Shown here: piece after piece, positions 8,262 to 18,245 of the stretch
Numbering within the stretch: position 1 is the stretch's first letter
Layout: every line of letters begins with the position of its first letter
Assembly (NCBI GenBank): GCA_037442505.1
Contig: JBBIPZ010000007.1
Location: 24,084 to 88,083 of the forward strand
Origin: JBBIPZ01 sp037442505 [NCBI: Deltaproteobacteria bacterium]
GTDB lineage: Bacteria > CALINM01
Length of the DNA stretch: 64,000 bases
Direction: 5' to 3'
Translations under genes and position numbers: made by a program
Notes under the pieces: model-generated
Database searches by the model: none
Told to the model about the DNA's origin: nothing
What the model saw: only the letters and a program-made list of their open reading frames with translations

Positions 8262-10130
8262 ATGAAAGACTATAAAGATTACAGTATATGTAGTGATGCT
8301 CAACTGATGCTTAAAAAGGCAGAAACGGATAATGTAGAAACAGTCTGGGACAGACACAAAAAACAACAACCTCATTGTGGATATTGTGAATTGGGGCTTT
8401 CTTGTAGAATATGTGCTATGGGACCGTGTAGAATTGACCCTTTTGGCGAAGGTCCACAAAAAGGTGTCTGTGGTGCAGATGCTGATATAATGGTTTCAAG
8501 AAACCTTGCGAGGATGATAGCTGCGGGTTCGGCATCTCATTCTGACCATGGAAGAGATCTTGTAGAAGTGTTATATAAAATTGGTGAAGGTAAGACTTCA
8601 GGTTATACAATTAAAGACGCCCAAAAGTTGAAAACGGTAGCTAAAGAGTATGGCATTGACGTGTCTGGTAAAGATGAAAAAAGTATTGCAAAAGAATTGG
8701 CGTTAGCAATGATGGAAGATTATGGGATGAAGAAAGAAGCGATTACTTTTATTTCGAGAGCTCCTGCGAAGAGGGTAGAACTCTGGAGAAAATTACGCGT
8801 TCTTCCGAGGGGAATAGATAGGGAAACATCTGAAATGATGCATCGAACACATATGGGGGTGGATAATGATTATGTGTCTATCCTTTTACAGGCAGTGAGA
8901 AATAGTCTTTCTGATGGATATGGCGGTTCAATGATAGGAACAGAAGTTTCTGATATCATTTTTGGTACTCCCAGACCCGCTTTTTCTTCTGTAAATTTGG
9001 GCGTGCTAAAAGAAGATATGGTTAATATACTTGTCCATGGACATAATCCCGTTGTTTCAGAGATGGTTTTTCTTGCTGTTAACGACCCTGCTATGATTGA
9101 TGAAGCAAAGAAGGTAGGTGCAAATGGTATTAATCTTGCTGGACTTTGTTGTACAGGCAACGAATTAATGATGAGAAAGCAGGTGCCGATGGCTGGTAAT
9201 CATTTGATGACGGAGCTAACAATGGTTACAGGTGTTGTTGAGGCAATAATTGTTGACTATCAATGTATAATGCCAGCACTTGGAGATGTTGCAAAGTGTT
9301 ATCACACAAAGCTCTTTTCTACATCTGATAAAGCTAAATTTCCTTTTATGGAACATATTGAGTTTAATCCTGAAAATGCAAAAGAACAGGCTTATAAAAT
9401 TGTTAGCATTGCTATACAAAACTTTAAAAATAGACGAAAAGATCGCATTAACATACCTGTTAGTCCTGTAAAATCAATGACTGGTTTTTCAGTAGAGTCT
9501 ATCGTAGAGGCTTTGGGTGGTTCTTTAACACCGTTGATAGAAGCAATCAAAGCAGGCAAGATTAAAGGGGCAGTTGGTGTAGTTGGTTGTAACAATCCAA
9601 AAGTGAAACAGGACTATGGGCATGTTGAGCTTATTAAGAAACTGATTGCAAATGATATTCTTGTTTTGACAACTGGTTGTGCAAATGTCGCAGCAGGCAA
9701 GGCAGGATTACAGTTGCCAGAGGCTAAAGAAATAGCTGGATCAGGTTTAAAAGAAATATGTGGTGCACTGGGAATCCCCCCTTCTTTACACGTTGGTTCT
9801 TGTGTAGATAATTCTCGTATTCTTGTTATAGCATGTGCATTGGCAAATGCCTTAGGTGTTGATGTCTCTGATCTGCCGCTTGCTGGTGCTGCTCCAGAGT
9901 GGTATTCAGAGAAGGCTGTGGCGATAGGTTTTTATGTGATGGCTACTGGAATATTTACAGTTTTAGGAGTAATGCCGCCAATACTTGGCAGTAAAAATAT
10001 TACTAATCTTGCTATCAATGGACTAAAGGATGTTTTTGGAGCAGCATTTGCTGTTGAGCCAGACCCATTGAAAGCTGCGGATTTAATTATTGAACATATA
10101 AACCAGAAAAGGAAAAAGTTAGGAATCTAA
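8262..10130 (+). CDS. cooS: Anaerobic carbon monoxide dehydrogenase, catalytic subunit
   Basis: 622 aa, full length for the Ni-Fe CooS/CdhA family, which interconverts CO and CO2. The N-terminal cysteine block [19 protein letters not shown] (Cys39, 42, 48, 51, 56) supplies B/D-cluster ligands. C-cluster segments are recognisable as LCCTGNE, VGCNNPK, TTGCAN and VGSCVDNSR. Co-transcribed with the flavin oxidoreductase and cooF; the maturation genes cooC, cooT and cooJ and acetyl-CoA synthase are not in the window. A role in CO detoxification or in supplying electrons to NAD(P) is more likely here than autotrophic acetyl-CoA synthesis, but that is inference. Confidence 0.95.
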   Translation: MKDYKDYSICSDAQLMLKKAETDNVETVWDRHKKQQPHCGYCELGLSCRICAMGPCRIDPFGEGPQKGVCGADADIMVSRNLARMIAAGSASHSDHGRDLVEVLYKIGEGKTSGYTIKDAQKLKTVAKEYGIDVSGKDEKSIAKELALAMMEDYGMKKEAITFISRAPAKRVELWRKLRVLPRGIDRETSEMMHRTHMGVDNDYVSILLQAVRNSLSDGYGGSMIGTEVSDIIFGTPRPAFSSVNLGVLKEDMVNILVHGHNPVVSEMVFLAVNDPAMIDEAKKVGANGINLAGLCCTGNELMMRKQVPMAGNHLMTELTMVTGVVEAIIVDYQCIMPALGDVAKCYHTKLFSTSDKAKFPFMEHIEFNPENAKEQAYKIVSIAIQNFKNRRKDRINIPVSPVKSMTGFSVESIVEALGGSLTPLIEAIKAGKIKGAVGVVGCNNPKVKQDYGHVELIKKLIANDILVLTTGCANVAAGKAGLQLPEAKEIAGSGLKEICGALGIPPSLHVGSCVDNSRILVIACALANALGVDVSDLPLAGAAPEWYSEKAVAIGFYVMATGIFTVLGVMPPILGSKNITNLAINGLKDVFGAAFAVEPDPLKAADLIIEHINQKRKKLGI

Positions 10131-10152
10131 AGATATAAATTGGAGGTTATTT

Positions 10153-10764
10153 ATGAAGGTTTTGATACCGTTTTATTCTATGTATGGACATGTGTACAGA
10201 TTGGCAGAAGCAGTGGCAGAAGGTGTTAGAGATGTTGAGGGAGCAGAAGCTATTTTACGACAGGTGCCTGAAACACTTCCTTTTGAAGTGCTTCAAAAAA
10301 TGAACGCAGTCGAAGCAAAAAAGAGATTTGAACATATTCCTGTTTGTACTGTTGAAGAGTTAGCAGAAGCAGACGCAATAATTTTTGGAACTCCTACAAG
10401 ATTTGGGAATATGTGTGGGCAGATGAGACAGTTTTTAGATGCTACAGGACAGTTATGGCAGAAAGGTGCATTGGTTGGAAAAGTAGGAAGCGTTTTTGTC
10501 TCCACTGCGACACAGCATGGTGGACAGGAATCAACCATATTAAGTTTTCACATAACCTTGTTGCATCATGGAATGGTGATTGTTGGTTTGCCGTATGCTT
10601 TTCAAGCACAGATGCGAATAGATGAAGTGATTGGTTGTTCACCTTATGGTGCATCTACAATTGCTGGTGGGATGGGAGAACGTTTGCCAGGTGAAACAGA
10701 ACTTTTAGGAGCTAAGTTTCAGGGAAAACATGTTGCTACAATTGCTAAAAAACTGTTGAAGTAA
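10153..10764 (+). CDS. wrbA: WrbA-type NAD(P)H:quinone oxidoreductase (flavodoxin fold)
   Basis: 203 aa. The FMN phosphate loop is near the N-terminus ([14 protein letters not shown]), followed by [18 protein letters not shown] and [13 protein letters not shown], all characteristic of WrbA. Family members are FMN-dependent two-electron quinone reductases that avoid semiquinones. It lies 22 nt after cooS with its own GGAGG at 10142-10146 and is probably the last gene of the CO dehydrogenase operon. Pairing with CooS suggests handling of electrons or oxidative stress; that link is inference. Confidence 0.88.
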   Translation: MKVLIPFYSMYGHVYRLAEAVAEGVRDVEGAEAILRQVPETLPFEVLQKMNAVEAKKRFEHIPVCTVEELAEADAIIFGTPTRFGNMCGQMRQFLDATGQLWQKGALVGKVGSVFVSTATQHGGQESTILSFHITLLHHGMVIVGLPYAFQAQMRIDEVIGCSPYGASTIAGGMGERLPGETELLGAKFQGKHVATIAKKLLK

Positions 10765-10833
10765 AACAAATATTACTTGAAATTATTATACATTTATTTG
10801 ACAATGGATTTATAAAAGTTAGGAGGACTTTTG

Positions 10834-12057
10834 ATGCGATATTTAAAAGTGCTAAGTATTTTCTTTTGTGCTTTTATGGTAGTTGGTTGTGTGAGTTCAG
10901 GCACATATAAGGCTTGTTTATCCGATGTTGATGCCCTAAAAGGTGACAAAGCGAAGTTAGAGGATTTACTAAAAACGAAAGACGCACAGTTGGAAGCATT
11001 GAGGGCTGAAAAGTCAAAATTAGAGGTAGATATTGCCGATAAATATAAGCAGAATAATCTACTTAAAGAAAAGATAACCAATTTAGAAAAAGATATAAAA
11101 AATAAGGAAACTGAAAAAAAGGCTCTCGAAGAAAAAAATGCTAAACTTGAAAAAGATTACAATGAGTTGGTTACAGAAAACTCTGACTTAAGAAAAACGT
11201 TATCTTCAAGCAAAGATGAGCTTACAAAAAATGTGTCGGAGCTTCAAACTAAGCTAAAAGAGAGAGAATCAAGAGTTTCTTTGTTAGAAGAGGATGTGCT
11301 CACTAAGAGCGGACAGATCGCAACGTTAAAGGATGAAATCAGAAAGAATAAAGAACAGATAACCGCATTGGTAGCAAGTATTAAGGAAAAAGAGGAACAA
11401 AAATCTTCTTTAGAAAAACAACTTCTTGAAAAAGACGAGCAGATAAAAAAAATGGAAAAAGATCTGGCTTCAAAAGATATTATGATAAATGACCTAAAAA
11501 ATGAGATAAAAGCCCTTTCAACAGATAGAGCTAAAGTATTGGAGGAAAAAGAAAGGGCAATAGCTGAGCTTAAAAAGACTCACGACAAATTAATTGTAGA
11601 ACTAAGCGAAGAGATTAAAAAAGGTGAAATAGAGGTTACTCAGTTGCGAGACAAACTCACTTTACAGATGGTTGAAAAAATTCTTTTTGATTCTGGCAGC
11701 GCAGAAATAAAAGGTAGTGGCAAAAAGGTGCTTGACCGTGTTGCAGAAATTTTGAAAAAGGTTAACGATAGACAGATCAGGATAGAAGGACACACAGACA
11801 ACAAACCCATTGGCGCTAAGATTGCAAAGAAGTTTCCAACAAACTGGGAGCTTTCTACCGCAAGGGCCACAAATGTGGTGAGATATCTTAAAGAAAAAGG
11901 TGGTATTGATCCCAGATACTTGAGTGCAGCTGGGTATGCGGAGTATAAACCAGTTGATACTAATGATACTGAAGAAGGTAGGGCTAAAAATAGAAGAATA
12001 GAAATCGTTCTGATACCCATTGAGTTAGAGACAACCAAGGTAATGACGACAAAATAG
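10834..12057 (+). CDS. Coiled-coil OmpA-domain lipoprotein
   Basis: 407 aa. Lipoprotein signal peptide with lipobox VVGC near residue 19. Residues about 30-255 are a long charged coiled coil of Lys/Glu/Leu heptads. The C-terminal OmpA-like domain contains FDSGSAEIKGSG, IEGHTDNKPIG, NWELSTARA and KNRRIEI, which binds peptidoglycan in Pal/OmpA proteins. It probably tethers the outer membrane to the cell wall across the periplasm. I use the ATG at 10834, 7 nt after AGGAGG (10821-10826), not the TTG one codon upstream. A TTGACA at 10798-10803 has no matching -10 box, so the promoter is unresolved. It is followed by a terminator. Confidence 0.88.
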   Translation: MRYLKVLSIFFCAFMVVGCVSSGTYKACLSDVDALKGDKAKLEDLLKTKDAQLEALRAEKSKLEVDIADKYKQNNLLKEKITNLEKDIKNKETEKKALEEKNAKLEKDYNELVTENSDLRKTLSSSKDELTKNVSELQTKLKERESRVSLLEEDVLTKSGQIATLKDEIRKNKEQITALVASIKEKEEQKSSLEKQLLEKDEQIKKMEKDLASKDIMINDLKNEIKALSTDRAKVLEEKERAIAELKKTHDKLIVELSEEIKKGEIEVTQLRDKLTLQMVEKILFDSGSAEIKGSGKKVLDRVAEILKKVNDRQIRIEGHTDNKPIGAKIAKKFPTNWELSTARATNVVRYLKEKGGIDPRYLSAAGYAEYKPVDTNDTEEGRAKNRRIEIVLIPIELETTKVMTTK

Positions 12058-12067
12058 CTTTTCTTAA

Positions 12068-12096
12068 AGAGGACGTGAAATATCGTCCTCTCTTTT
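12068..12096 (+). terminator. Rho-independent terminator after the OmpA-type lipoprotein
   Basis: AGAGGACG (12068-12075), 8-nt loop, CGTCCTCT (12084-12091), then CTTTT. The perfect 8-bp stem begins 11 nt after the stop codon. Confidence 0.8.
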
Positions 12097-12112
12097 ACTC
12101 ATTAACTTAAAA

Positions 12113-12988
12113 ATGTCAGAAAAATTATCAAATTTTTTTATTGCAATTATCGTTATAGCGATGGTGATATGGGGAGGCAGTTGGGTTTCTGCAAAGGCTA
12201 TCGCCGGTAGTTATGACGCCAATATATTAACCTTCTTGAGGTTTTTCGTCAGTGCAATTTCGTTTATACCAATCATCGTCTCAATGAGGCTAAATATTTT
12301 GTTAGATAAACACAGTTTAAAGTATGTTGTCATTGGTTCAGTTTCTATGGGGCTTTATTTCTATGTTTTTTTTAAAGGGCTCGAAACTGGGTATGCCAGT
12401 GTAGCAGGTGTTTTTGTAACATCATTAATTCCTATATTTACATTGTTGCTATCAAAAATTTTTTTTAAAAGCAAATTTAGAACAATTGATTATATCGGCA
12501 TTTCATTAGGGTTTATAGGTGGCGCTGTTATTATGAAGTTCTGGCAGTTAAATTTTGTTAATATTGTTAAATCTGGAAACATTTATTTTCTTTTTTGTCC
12601 CGTTTTATGGGCTATAGTTACAATATGTAGCGAAAAGTCTGCTGAAAAAATATCTCCGATAATCTTTAGTTTCTACTGTTATTTAACTTCATCTTTGATA
12701 TTTTTCATTTTATCAATTGATAAGCAGATGATATCCGTTTGTAATGGTGGTTTAAAATTATGGTTAAATATAATCTATCTTTCTATAATATCGAGCACTT
12801 TAGCAACCACTGCATATTTTTATGCTACAAAGAAAATATCTTCTTATCGTGCAAGTTCTTTTGCTTTTATTGTTCCTGTTAGTAGCCTGATACTCAGTAT
12901 ATTGTTTCTTGGAGAAAAGCCTGGTGCAACAACCATATCTGGTGGCTTAATTTCGATTCTGGCAACCTATATTATAAACTCAAAATAA
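12113..12988 (+). CDS. EamA/DMT-family transporter
   Basis: 291 aa integral membrane protein with about ten hydrophobic helices arranged as two EamA repeats. Recognisable family features are the N-terminal VIWGGSWVSAKAIAG segment, and FFKGLETGYASVAGVFVTSLIPIFTLL cut by a short loop; the second repeat ends with ILSILFLGEKPG. DMT-family carriers export or import metabolites such as amino acids or nucleosides; the substrate cannot be told from sequence. No Shine-Dalgarno precedes the ATG at 12113, which lies only 17 nt after the terminator tract, and I could not find a clear promoter. Confidence 0.85.
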   Translation: MSEKLSNFFIAIIVIAMVIWGGSWVSAKAIAGSYDANILTFLRFFVSAISFIPIIVSMRLNILLDKHSLKYVVIGSVSMGLYFYVFFKGLETGYASVAGVFVTSLIPIFTLLLSKIFFKSKFRTIDYIGISLGFIGGAVIMKFWQLNFVNIVKSGNIYFLFCPVLWAIVTICSEKSAEKISPIIFSFYCYLTSSLIFFILSIDKQMISVCNGGLKLWLNIIYLSIISSTLATTAYFYATKKISSYRASSFAFIVPVSSLILSILFLGEKPGATTISGGLISILATYIINSK

Positions 12989-13021
12989 AAAATAGTTTAG
13001 GGTTGTCTTTATTCTCAACAT

Positions 13022-13044
13022 AGAGAGCTTTTAAAAAGTTCTCT
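13022..13044 (+). terminator. Hairpin after the EamA gene, possible terminator
   Basis: AGAGAGCTTTT and AAAAAGTTCTCT pair with one G-U to make a stem 34 nt after the EamA stop codon. No U tract follows, so termination is uncertain. Confidence 0.35.
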
Positions 13045-13096
13045 TAATCTTAAGTTTCTCCACTGGTTACAAAAAAAACAAAACATCATTTTATTG

Positions 13097-13125
13097 TTGA
13101 CAAGATATTTTTTATTATGTATTAT
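13097..13125 (+). promoter_or_regulatory. Sigma-70-type promoter ahead of a terminator hairpin
   Basis: TTGACA at 13097-13102, exactly 17 bp, TATTAT at 13120-13125. The predicted start is near 13132. The only thing downstream before the next gene is a terminator about 20 nt away. Confidence 0.65.
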
Positions 13126-13131
13126 TTAACC

Positions 13132-13180
13132 ATACAATATTTCCCCCCCCAAAGGAAGGCATAGCCTTCCTATTTTTTTT
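13132..13180 (+). ncRNA. Candidate C-rich small RNA of about 50 nt
   Basis: From the predicted start near 13132 the transcript would carry eight consecutive C residues (13143-13150), then the stem AGGAAGGC (13153-13160), loop AUA, GCCUUCCU (13164-13171), then A and eight U. This is a complete promoter-to-terminator unit with no reading frame. The unpaired C run could pair with G-rich ribosome-binding sites, as in known C-rich riboregulators. That role is inference; it could instead be the terminator of an upstream read-through transcript. Confidence 0.45.
13153..13180 (+). terminator. Strong Rho-independent terminator
   Basis: Perfect 8-bp stem AGGAAGGC/GCCTTCCT with a 3-nt loop, followed by ATTTTTTTT. 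Confidence 0.85.
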
Positions 13181-13274
13181 CAAACATTTTTATAAAATCA
13201 TCAGGTTGACAATTTTGCAAAAATGTTGTTTATTTATCATAAAGTAGAAGTAATATATAACAGTGAGGTAAAGT

Positions 13275-13670
13275 ATGGAAAAGATACTTGTAAGAACCAC
13301 CAGAAGATTTGAGATTGTTGATTTAACAAGTCATGTTATGTCTATTGTATCAAAAAGTAGCATAGCTGACGGATTATGTGTTGTGTTTTGTCCGCATACA
13401 ACAGCTGCAGTTGCCGTAAACGAAAATGCAGATCCTACTGTAAAGCAAGATATCATATCAAAATTGGCTGAGTTGGTTCCGCAAAATGGAAACTATAGAC
13501 ATTTAGAAAAAAACTCTGATGCACATATCAAAAACGTTCTTGTTGGTCCTTCTTTAACTTTTATAGTAGAAAACGGTAAGATCGAGTTAGGAACCTGGCA
13601 GGGTATATTTTTTATAGAAAGTGATGGACCAAGAAATCGAGAAGTGTGGGTAAAGGTTGTAGGAAAGTAG
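13275..13670 (+). CDS. YjbQ/UPF0047-family protein
   Basis: 131 aa, typical length for the family. Conserved family motifs are FCPHTTAAVAVNENADP, NYRHLEKNSDAHIK, and GTWQGIFFIESDGPRNREVWV at the C-terminus. E. coli YjbQ has weak thiamine phosphate synthase activity; the true role of the family is unsettled. GAGGTA at 13264-13269 serves as ribosome-binding site. A TTGACA at 13206-13211 may be its -35, but the -10 is poor (TTTATT). It heads the run yjbQ-yqeY-dnaG-rpoD-hpf. Confidence 0.9.
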   Translation: MEKILVRTTRRFEIVDLTSHVMSIVSKSSIADGLCVVFCPHTTAAVAVNENADPTVKQDIISKLAELVPQNGNYRHLEKNSDAHIKNVLVGPSLTFIVENGKIELGTWQGIFFIESDGPRNREVWVKVVGK

Positions 13671-13695
13671 CCAACATCTAAGAAAGGAGAAATTG

Positions 13696-14136
13696 ATGGA
13701 TCTAAAACAACAGCTTGAGCAAGAAATGAAAGAGGCTTTAAAGGCGAGAGATACTTTTAAGCTTAACGTTATACGCTTTCTTTTAGCCCAGATAAAAAAT
13801 AAAGAAATTGATTTGAGAAAACCTCTTAGCAATGAAGATATTTATAAAATAATACAGACACTTGTTAAACAGCGAAAAGAAAGTATCTCATTCTCTGAAA
13901 AGGCTGGCAGGACCGACCTTGTTGAAAAGGAGAAGGCAGAATTGAGTTTATTAGAAGCTTATCTTCCTAAGTCTTTGACAGAAGAAGAGATTAAAACAAT
14001 CATAACAGATGTTATAAAAGAACTAAACGCTACTCAAAAAGATTTTGGTAAAGTGATGAAGGCACTAATGCCTAAAATTGCTGGTAGGGCAGATGGTGCA
14101 AAAGTAAATGAGCTTGTAAAAAAGCTTCTTGCTTAA
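13696..14136 (+). CDS. YqeY-family protein (GatB/YqeY domain)
   Basis: 146 aa, all of it a GatB/YqeY domain: DLKQQLEQEMKEALKARD at the start, NVIRFLLAQIKNKEID, LSLLEAYLPKSLTEEEI, and DFGKVMKALMPKIAGRADG. The domain is the tRNA-binding tail domain of GatB; free-standing YqeY proteins may bind tRNA but have no settled function. ATG at 13696 is preferred to the TTG one codon earlier; GGAG of AAAGGAG lies 7 nt upstream. It takes the place before dnaG that rpsU occupies in the E. coli rpsU-dnaG-rpoD operon. Confidence 0.9.
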   Translation: MDLKQQLEQEMKEALKARDTFKLNVIRFLLAQIKNKEIDLRKPLSNEDIYKIIQTLVKQRKESISFSEKAGRTDLVEKEKAELSLLEAYLPKSLTEEEIKTIITDVIKELNATQKDFGKVMKALMPKIAGRADGAKVNELVKKLLA

Positions 14137-14160
14137 TTATTGTTTTTAAAAACTTCTTAA

Positions 14161-15891
14161 ATGAGATATTCTCGCACTGCTATAAGAGAGCTATTTAACA
14201 TAGTTGATTACGTTTCTCGTTACGTTAATCTTAAAAAAAGGGGTAAGAACTATGTTGGGCTCTGTCCGTTTCATCAAGAAAAGACACCTTCTTTTTCTGT
14301 CAGTGAAGATAAGCAGATATTTCATTGTTTTGGGTGTGGTATAGGGGGTGATTTAGTTCAGTTTCTAACAAGTTATCTGAAGACCGATATATACGATGTG
14401 TTGACCCTTTTAGAGAACGAAAGAGGTGTTAAATTAATCGAAAGAGACAAAGATTATGAAAAACGTCAAAACACTATAAATAAAATTTTAGCAATCAATA
14501 AAAAAGCTCTCGGTTTTTTTGTGAATAATCTTTTTAAAACAATAGATGGAGGAGATGCTCTCAAGTATCTGAATAAAAGGGGTATAAATCTTAATACCGT
14601 TAAAAAGTTCCAGTTAGGTTTTGGTGGAAAAAGATGGGACGCTTTGGCTAACGAACTATTTAGAGCTGGTTTTAAAGAAGAAGAGATAGCAAAATCTGGT
14701 CTGGTAGTTTTTAACCAGACAGGTCGTCGAGATTTTTTTAGAAACAGATTGATTTTTCCAATTATTAATCAAAAAGGTGATATTATAGCATTTGGAGGAA
14801 GGGCGTTAGATGATAGTTTGCCAAAATATATAAATTCACCAGAAAGTGCGGTGTTTTCAAAAAGAAAGAATTTATACGGTATAAATGTTGCTAAAGAAAA
14901 CATAGTGTTAGATAAGACGGTTTTAATTGTTGAAGGTTACATTGATTGCATTTCTATGCATGAAGCAGGTTATGAAAATACTGTTGCAACGTTGGGAACG
15001 GCATTAACTGAGGAGCAGATTAAATACTTAAAAGGTTTTGCTGAACATTTCTATCTGATTTATGATGGAGATGAGGCAGGCAATAAGGCTGCCATTAAAG
15101 CCGTTGAGAGTTTTTTAAATTTAGGAATATCTCCTAATGTGGTAACATTACCAGCTGGCGAAGATCCTGATAGTCTTATTACGAGTGGAAAAATAGATGT
15201 TTTAGATGAAGCTGTTTCTAATTCTAAAAAAGGTATTGACTTTTTGGTGTCATTGTATAAAAATAAATACTCACTCCAGACTTCTGAAGGCTTGAGAAGT
15301 TTTATTTATTCCTTAGGTGCGCACGTGCGAAATATCGAAAATCCAATTGAGAAAGAGATTATTTTGAGAGAAATCTCGGAGATAACAGGTATTAAAGCTG
15401 AAAAAATTTCTCAAGTTTTTATCCCCGGCAATGCTGTAAAACATCTGCAGATAAACAAAGAGACAAATGAAGTTTCCTATGCAGACACAATCGTATCTTT
15501 CCTATTGAATAAACCAGATTACAATGATTATATTGATAATGACGTTTTATCAGAATTACCTGAAGATTATAAAGAAGTAATAAACAAGGTAGTTAAGGCG
15601 GATAGACATGATGAACTTTCAGAAAATGCGAAAAAATTATACTCTAAATTGGCTATATTGAACGTTGATAATCAGCAAGTAAATGAAGATGCATTTTTTG
15701 ACACAATCAGGTTTATCAAACGAAAAAAGATTAAAGAAGAAAAAGAGAAAATAAACGAGCTGATAAAGGCTGAAGAAAGTGGTGCTTCACCGGATTTTAA
15801 GAAAATATTTATGTTGCAAGAAGAGAAAAAGAAACTAACACAGCTTGAACAGAGACTTTTAAAAAGGAGTAATATAGGTTATGAGGTCTAA
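14161..15891 (+). CDS. dnaG: DNA primase
   Basis: 576 aa, close to the 581 aa of E. coli DnaG. It synthesises RNA primers at the replication fork. The N-terminal CHC2 zinc ribbon is [11 protein letters not shown] with IFHCFGCG. The TOPRIM core has VEGYIDCIS and [10 protein letters not shown], and GGRALDD lies before it. The C-terminal helicase-binding region is weakly conserved. No Shine-Dalgarno precedes the ATG, which lies 24 nt after yqeY. Its end overlaps rpoD by 11 bp. Confidence 0.96.
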   Translation: MRYSRTAIRELFNIVDYVSRYVNLKKRGKNYVGLCPFHQEKTPSFSVSEDKQIFHCFGCGIGGDLVQFLTSYLKTDIYDVLTLLENERGVKLIERDKDYEKRQNTINKILAINKKALGFFVNNLFKTIDGGDALKYLNKRGINLNTVKKFQLGFGGKRWDALANELFRAGFKEEEIAKSGLVVFNQTGRRDFFRNRLIFPIINQKGDIIAFGGRALDDSLPKYINSPESAVFSKRKNLYGINVAKENIVLDKTVLIVEGYIDCISMHEAGYENTVATLGTALTEEQIKYLKGFAEHFYLIYDGDEAGNKAAIKAVESFLNLGISPNVVTLPAGEDPDSLITSGKIDVLDEAVSNSKKGIDFLVSLYKNKYSLQTSEGLRSFIYSLGAHVRNIENPIEKEIILREISEITGIKAEKISQVFIPGNAVKHLQINKETNEVSYADTIVSFLLNKPDYNDYIDNDVLSELPEDYKEVINKVVKADRHDELSENAKKLYSKLAILNVDNQQVNEDAFFDTIRFIKRKKIKEEKEKINELIKAEESGASPDFKKIFMLQEEKKKLTQLEQRLLKRSNIGYEV

Positions 15892-17599
15892 AAAAAGTAT
15901 CAGGGAAGAAGTTGCCGTTGAGGAGATGCTTGCCAAAGGCAAAAAAAAGGGTTTTTTAACTTATGACGAATTAAATGACATGATTCCTGAAGATTTTAAT
16001 ACTGAAAATATCGATGAAGTTATATCAATCTTTGATGAGATGGAAATACCTCTCGTTGATGGTATTCAAAGTGTTCCTTCTACGCGTATTTATGAAGAAG
16101 AGGAACATGAAGAGTTTGACGAGCTCGAAGATGAACTTAAAAAGGTGAGTGATCCAGTAAGGCTTTATCTAAAAGAGATGGGGTCTGTTAATCTGCTTGA
16201 TCGTGAAGGCGAGATCGAGTTAGCTAAAAAAATTGAAGAGGGAAATGACAGTATTATTCGCGCAATAATTTCTTATGTGCCTGTTTTTGAAGAATTTTTA
16301 AGTTATGGCAAAAAGCTGGATGACCCTGAATTTGACATAAGCGAAATTACAAAAGAAGTTGAGGAAGATACTTACGAAGATGAAGAGAGAGAGTTAACAA
16401 TTGTCAGCACCCTAAAAGAATTTTTCGATAATTTGAATAAGAAGTATGCTGAGCTAAGAAAACTCAAATCAAATAAGAACGCCAGAAACGATAAAAAGAT
16501 AAAAAAGGTTGAAGACGAAATTGTTCAGATTATTAAAAGCATTAGTATTAATGAAAGTTTAATTGATAAGTTCAGGACAAAGATGCAATATGATTACGAT
16601 GAAAATTTTGGAAATATAATTAAAAATATTGTTTCAGACGTGCAAGAAAAGCTTGAATTATCATACAAAAAGGCGGAAGAGATCGTTTCATTGCTATTGT
16701 CAAATGAGAATGTGTCTCCTAAAAAAGTTGGTTTAACAAAAGAAAAACTTACTAAGATAGAAAAAATTGTAAAGGCAAAGGCGACTGTATTAGCTAAAAA
16801 TGAAAAAAAATTGGATATATCTGAGAAGAGACTGGCAGAACTGTTAAATCAATTAAAAGAGGGTGATAGGAAAAAGAGAGATGCAAAAAATCAGTTAGTT
16901 AACGCTAACCTTCGCTTGGTGGTGAGTATTGCAAAAAAATATACAAACAGAGGTTTGCAGTTTCTGGATCTGATACAGGAAGGCAATATTGGGTTAATGA
17001 AGGCGGTTGATAAGTTTGAGTACAAAAGGGGATATAAGTTTAGTACCTATGCAACATGGTGGATCAGGCAGGCGATAACAAGGGCAATAGCCGATCAGGC
17101 AAGGACTATAAGAATTCCTGTTCATATGATCGAAACTATCAATAAGCTTATCAGGGAGTCAAGGGCTCTTGTTCAGGAGTTAGGCAGGGAACCAAATGCA
17201 GAAGAGATTGCCGAAAGGACTGAACTGCCCGTTGAAAAGGTAAGAAAGATTTTAAAAATTGCGAAAGAGCCTATCTCTCTTGAAACACCTATTGGAGAAG
17301 AAGAAGACAGTCATTTAGGAGATTTTATTGAAGACAAAAAGACTTTATCGCCTGTAGAAGCCGTAGTACAAAGCAATTTACAAGATGTTGTTGCAAATGT
17401 TTTATCAACATTAACTTCACGTGAGGAAAAGGTTATAAGACTAAGATTTGGTATTGGCGAAAAATATGATCACACTCTTGAAGAAGTAGGTCAGGCTTTT
17501 AACGTCACAAGAGAAAGGATCAGGCAGATAGAAGGTAAGGCTTTGAGGAAATTGCGTCATCCTATCAGAGCGAAGAAACTTAAGAGTTTTGTCGAATAA
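15881..17599 (+). CDS. rpoD: RNA polymerase primary sigma factor RpoD
   Basis: 572 aa housekeeping sigma factor. Region 1.1 is at about 1-60, and region 1.2 contains [18 protein letters not shown] charged non-conserved region separates this from region 2, where [20 protein letters not shown] is followed by [17 protein letters not shown], the -10 recognition and melting segment. Region 3 contains [19 protein letters not shown]. Region 4 ends with [18 protein letters not shown], which reads the -35 box. The frame overlaps dnaG by 11 bp. The many TTGACA-17 bp-TATAAT-like promoters in the window fit its product. Confidence 0.97.
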   Translation: MRSKKSIREEVAVEEMLAKGKKKGFLTYDELNDMIPEDFNTENIDEVISIFDEMEIPLVDGIQSVPSTRIYEEEEHEEFDELEDELKKVSDPVRLYLKEMGSVNLLDREGEIELAKKIEEGNDSIIRAIISYVPVFEEFLSYGKKLDDPEFDISEITKEVEEDTYEDEERELTIVSTLKEFFDNLNKKYAELRKLKSNKNARNDKKIKKVEDEIVQIIKSISINESLIDKFRTKMQYDYDENFGNIIKNIVSDVQEKLELSYKKAEEIVSLLLSNENVSPKKVGLTKEKLTKIEKIVKAKATVLAKNEKKLDISEKRLAELLNQLKEGDRKKRDAKNQLVNANLRLVVSIAKKYTNRGLQFLDLIQEGNIGLMKAVDKFEYKRGYKFSTYATWWIRQAITRAIADQARTIRIPVHMIETINKLIRESRALVQELGREPNAEEIAERTELPVEKVRKILKIAKEPISLETPIGEEEDSHLGDFIEDKKTLSPVEAVVQSNLQDVVANVLSTLTSREEKVIRLRFGIGEKYDHTLEEVGQAFNVTRERIRQIEGKALRKLRHPIRAKKLKSFVE

Positions 17600-17617
17600 A
17601 ATCAGAGGAGGGTGGTT

Positions 17618-18169
17618 ATGGAAATTTCTGTTTACTACAACAATTTGAATTCAAGTGATGCAATCAAAAGTTATGTTGAAAACAAGATTGGCAAAGTTAA
17701 AAAGTATTTAGATGAGCCTATCAATGCTCAGGTGACACTGTCAGTTGAGAAACTTAATCACATCGTAAAAGTAAATTTGAATGCACATGGTTATGTTATT
17801 CATGTTGAAGAGAAGGATACTAATCTTTATTCTGCAATTGATTTAGTTGCAGACACATTAGAAAGAAAAATCAAAAAGTATTTAGAAAGAATAAAAAAAG
17901 ATAAAAATAATAAGAAAAAATCTGCAGAAAAAACAATTTTAGGAAAGGAAGAGGTGTTTTCTCTTTCAGAAGAAGCCTCCGAAGAGAAGAAAATAATCAA
18001 AGTGAAAAATTATGAAATCAAAATGATGGACACAGAAGAAGCAGCTATGCAAATGGATCTATTAAATAGGGATTTTCTTGTTTACATAAGTAACGAATCA
18101 GATGCAGTAAGCGTAATTTACAAGAGAAAAGATGGTAATTATGGTTTGATAGAGGCTAAGGTAAAGTGA
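17618..18169 (+). CDS. hpf: Long-form ribosome hibernation promoting factor
   Basis: 183 aa from the ATG at 17618, which lies 5 nt after GAGGAGGG (17605-17612); an in-frame GTG at 17612 lies inside that site and is rejected. The N-terminal S30AE domain (residues 1-100, EISVYYNNLNSSDAIKSYV) binds the 30S decoding region. A Lys-rich linker leads to a C-terminal domain (VKNYEIKMMDTEEAAMQMDL, then DFLVYISNESDAVSVIYKRKDG) that dimerises ribosomes into 100S particles in long-form HPF. It lies 18 nt after rpoD and ends the operon at a strong terminator. Confidence 0.94.
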   Translation: MEISVYYNNLNSSDAIKSYVENKIGKVKKYLDEPINAQVTLSVEKLNHIVKVNLNAHGYVIHVEEKDTNLYSAIDLVADTLERKIKKYLERIKKDKNNKKKSAEKTILGKEEVFSLSEEASEEKKIIKVKNYEIKMMDTEEAAMQMDLLNRDFLVYISNESDAVSVIYKRKDGNYGLIEAKVK

Positions 18170-18205
18170 TAAAAATACAAAAAAACGTTTTTAAATTTTA
18201 CGAAG

Positions 18206-18234
18206 ATACCCCCTCCACAAGAGGGGGTATTTTA
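18206..18234 (+). terminator. Rho-independent terminator after hpf
   Basis: Perfect 10-bp stem ATACCCCCTC (18206-18215) and GAGGGGGTAT (18221-18230) with loop CACAA, followed by TTTAT. It ends only 11 nt before the rapZ start codon. Confidence 0.9.
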
Positions 18235-18245
18235 TATTAAGGTCT

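Noticed and set aside
10798-10816. TTGACA upstream of the OmpA-type lipoprotein with TATAAA nearby
   Set aside because: The two elements are only 7 bp apart, and at 17 bp the -10 position falls on the AGGAGG ribosome-binding site.
13204-13212. GGTTGACAA, identical to the right arm of the biotin operator
   Set aside because: The expected left arm 14 bp upstream is absent, and the downstream gene (yjbQ) is not a biotin gene.
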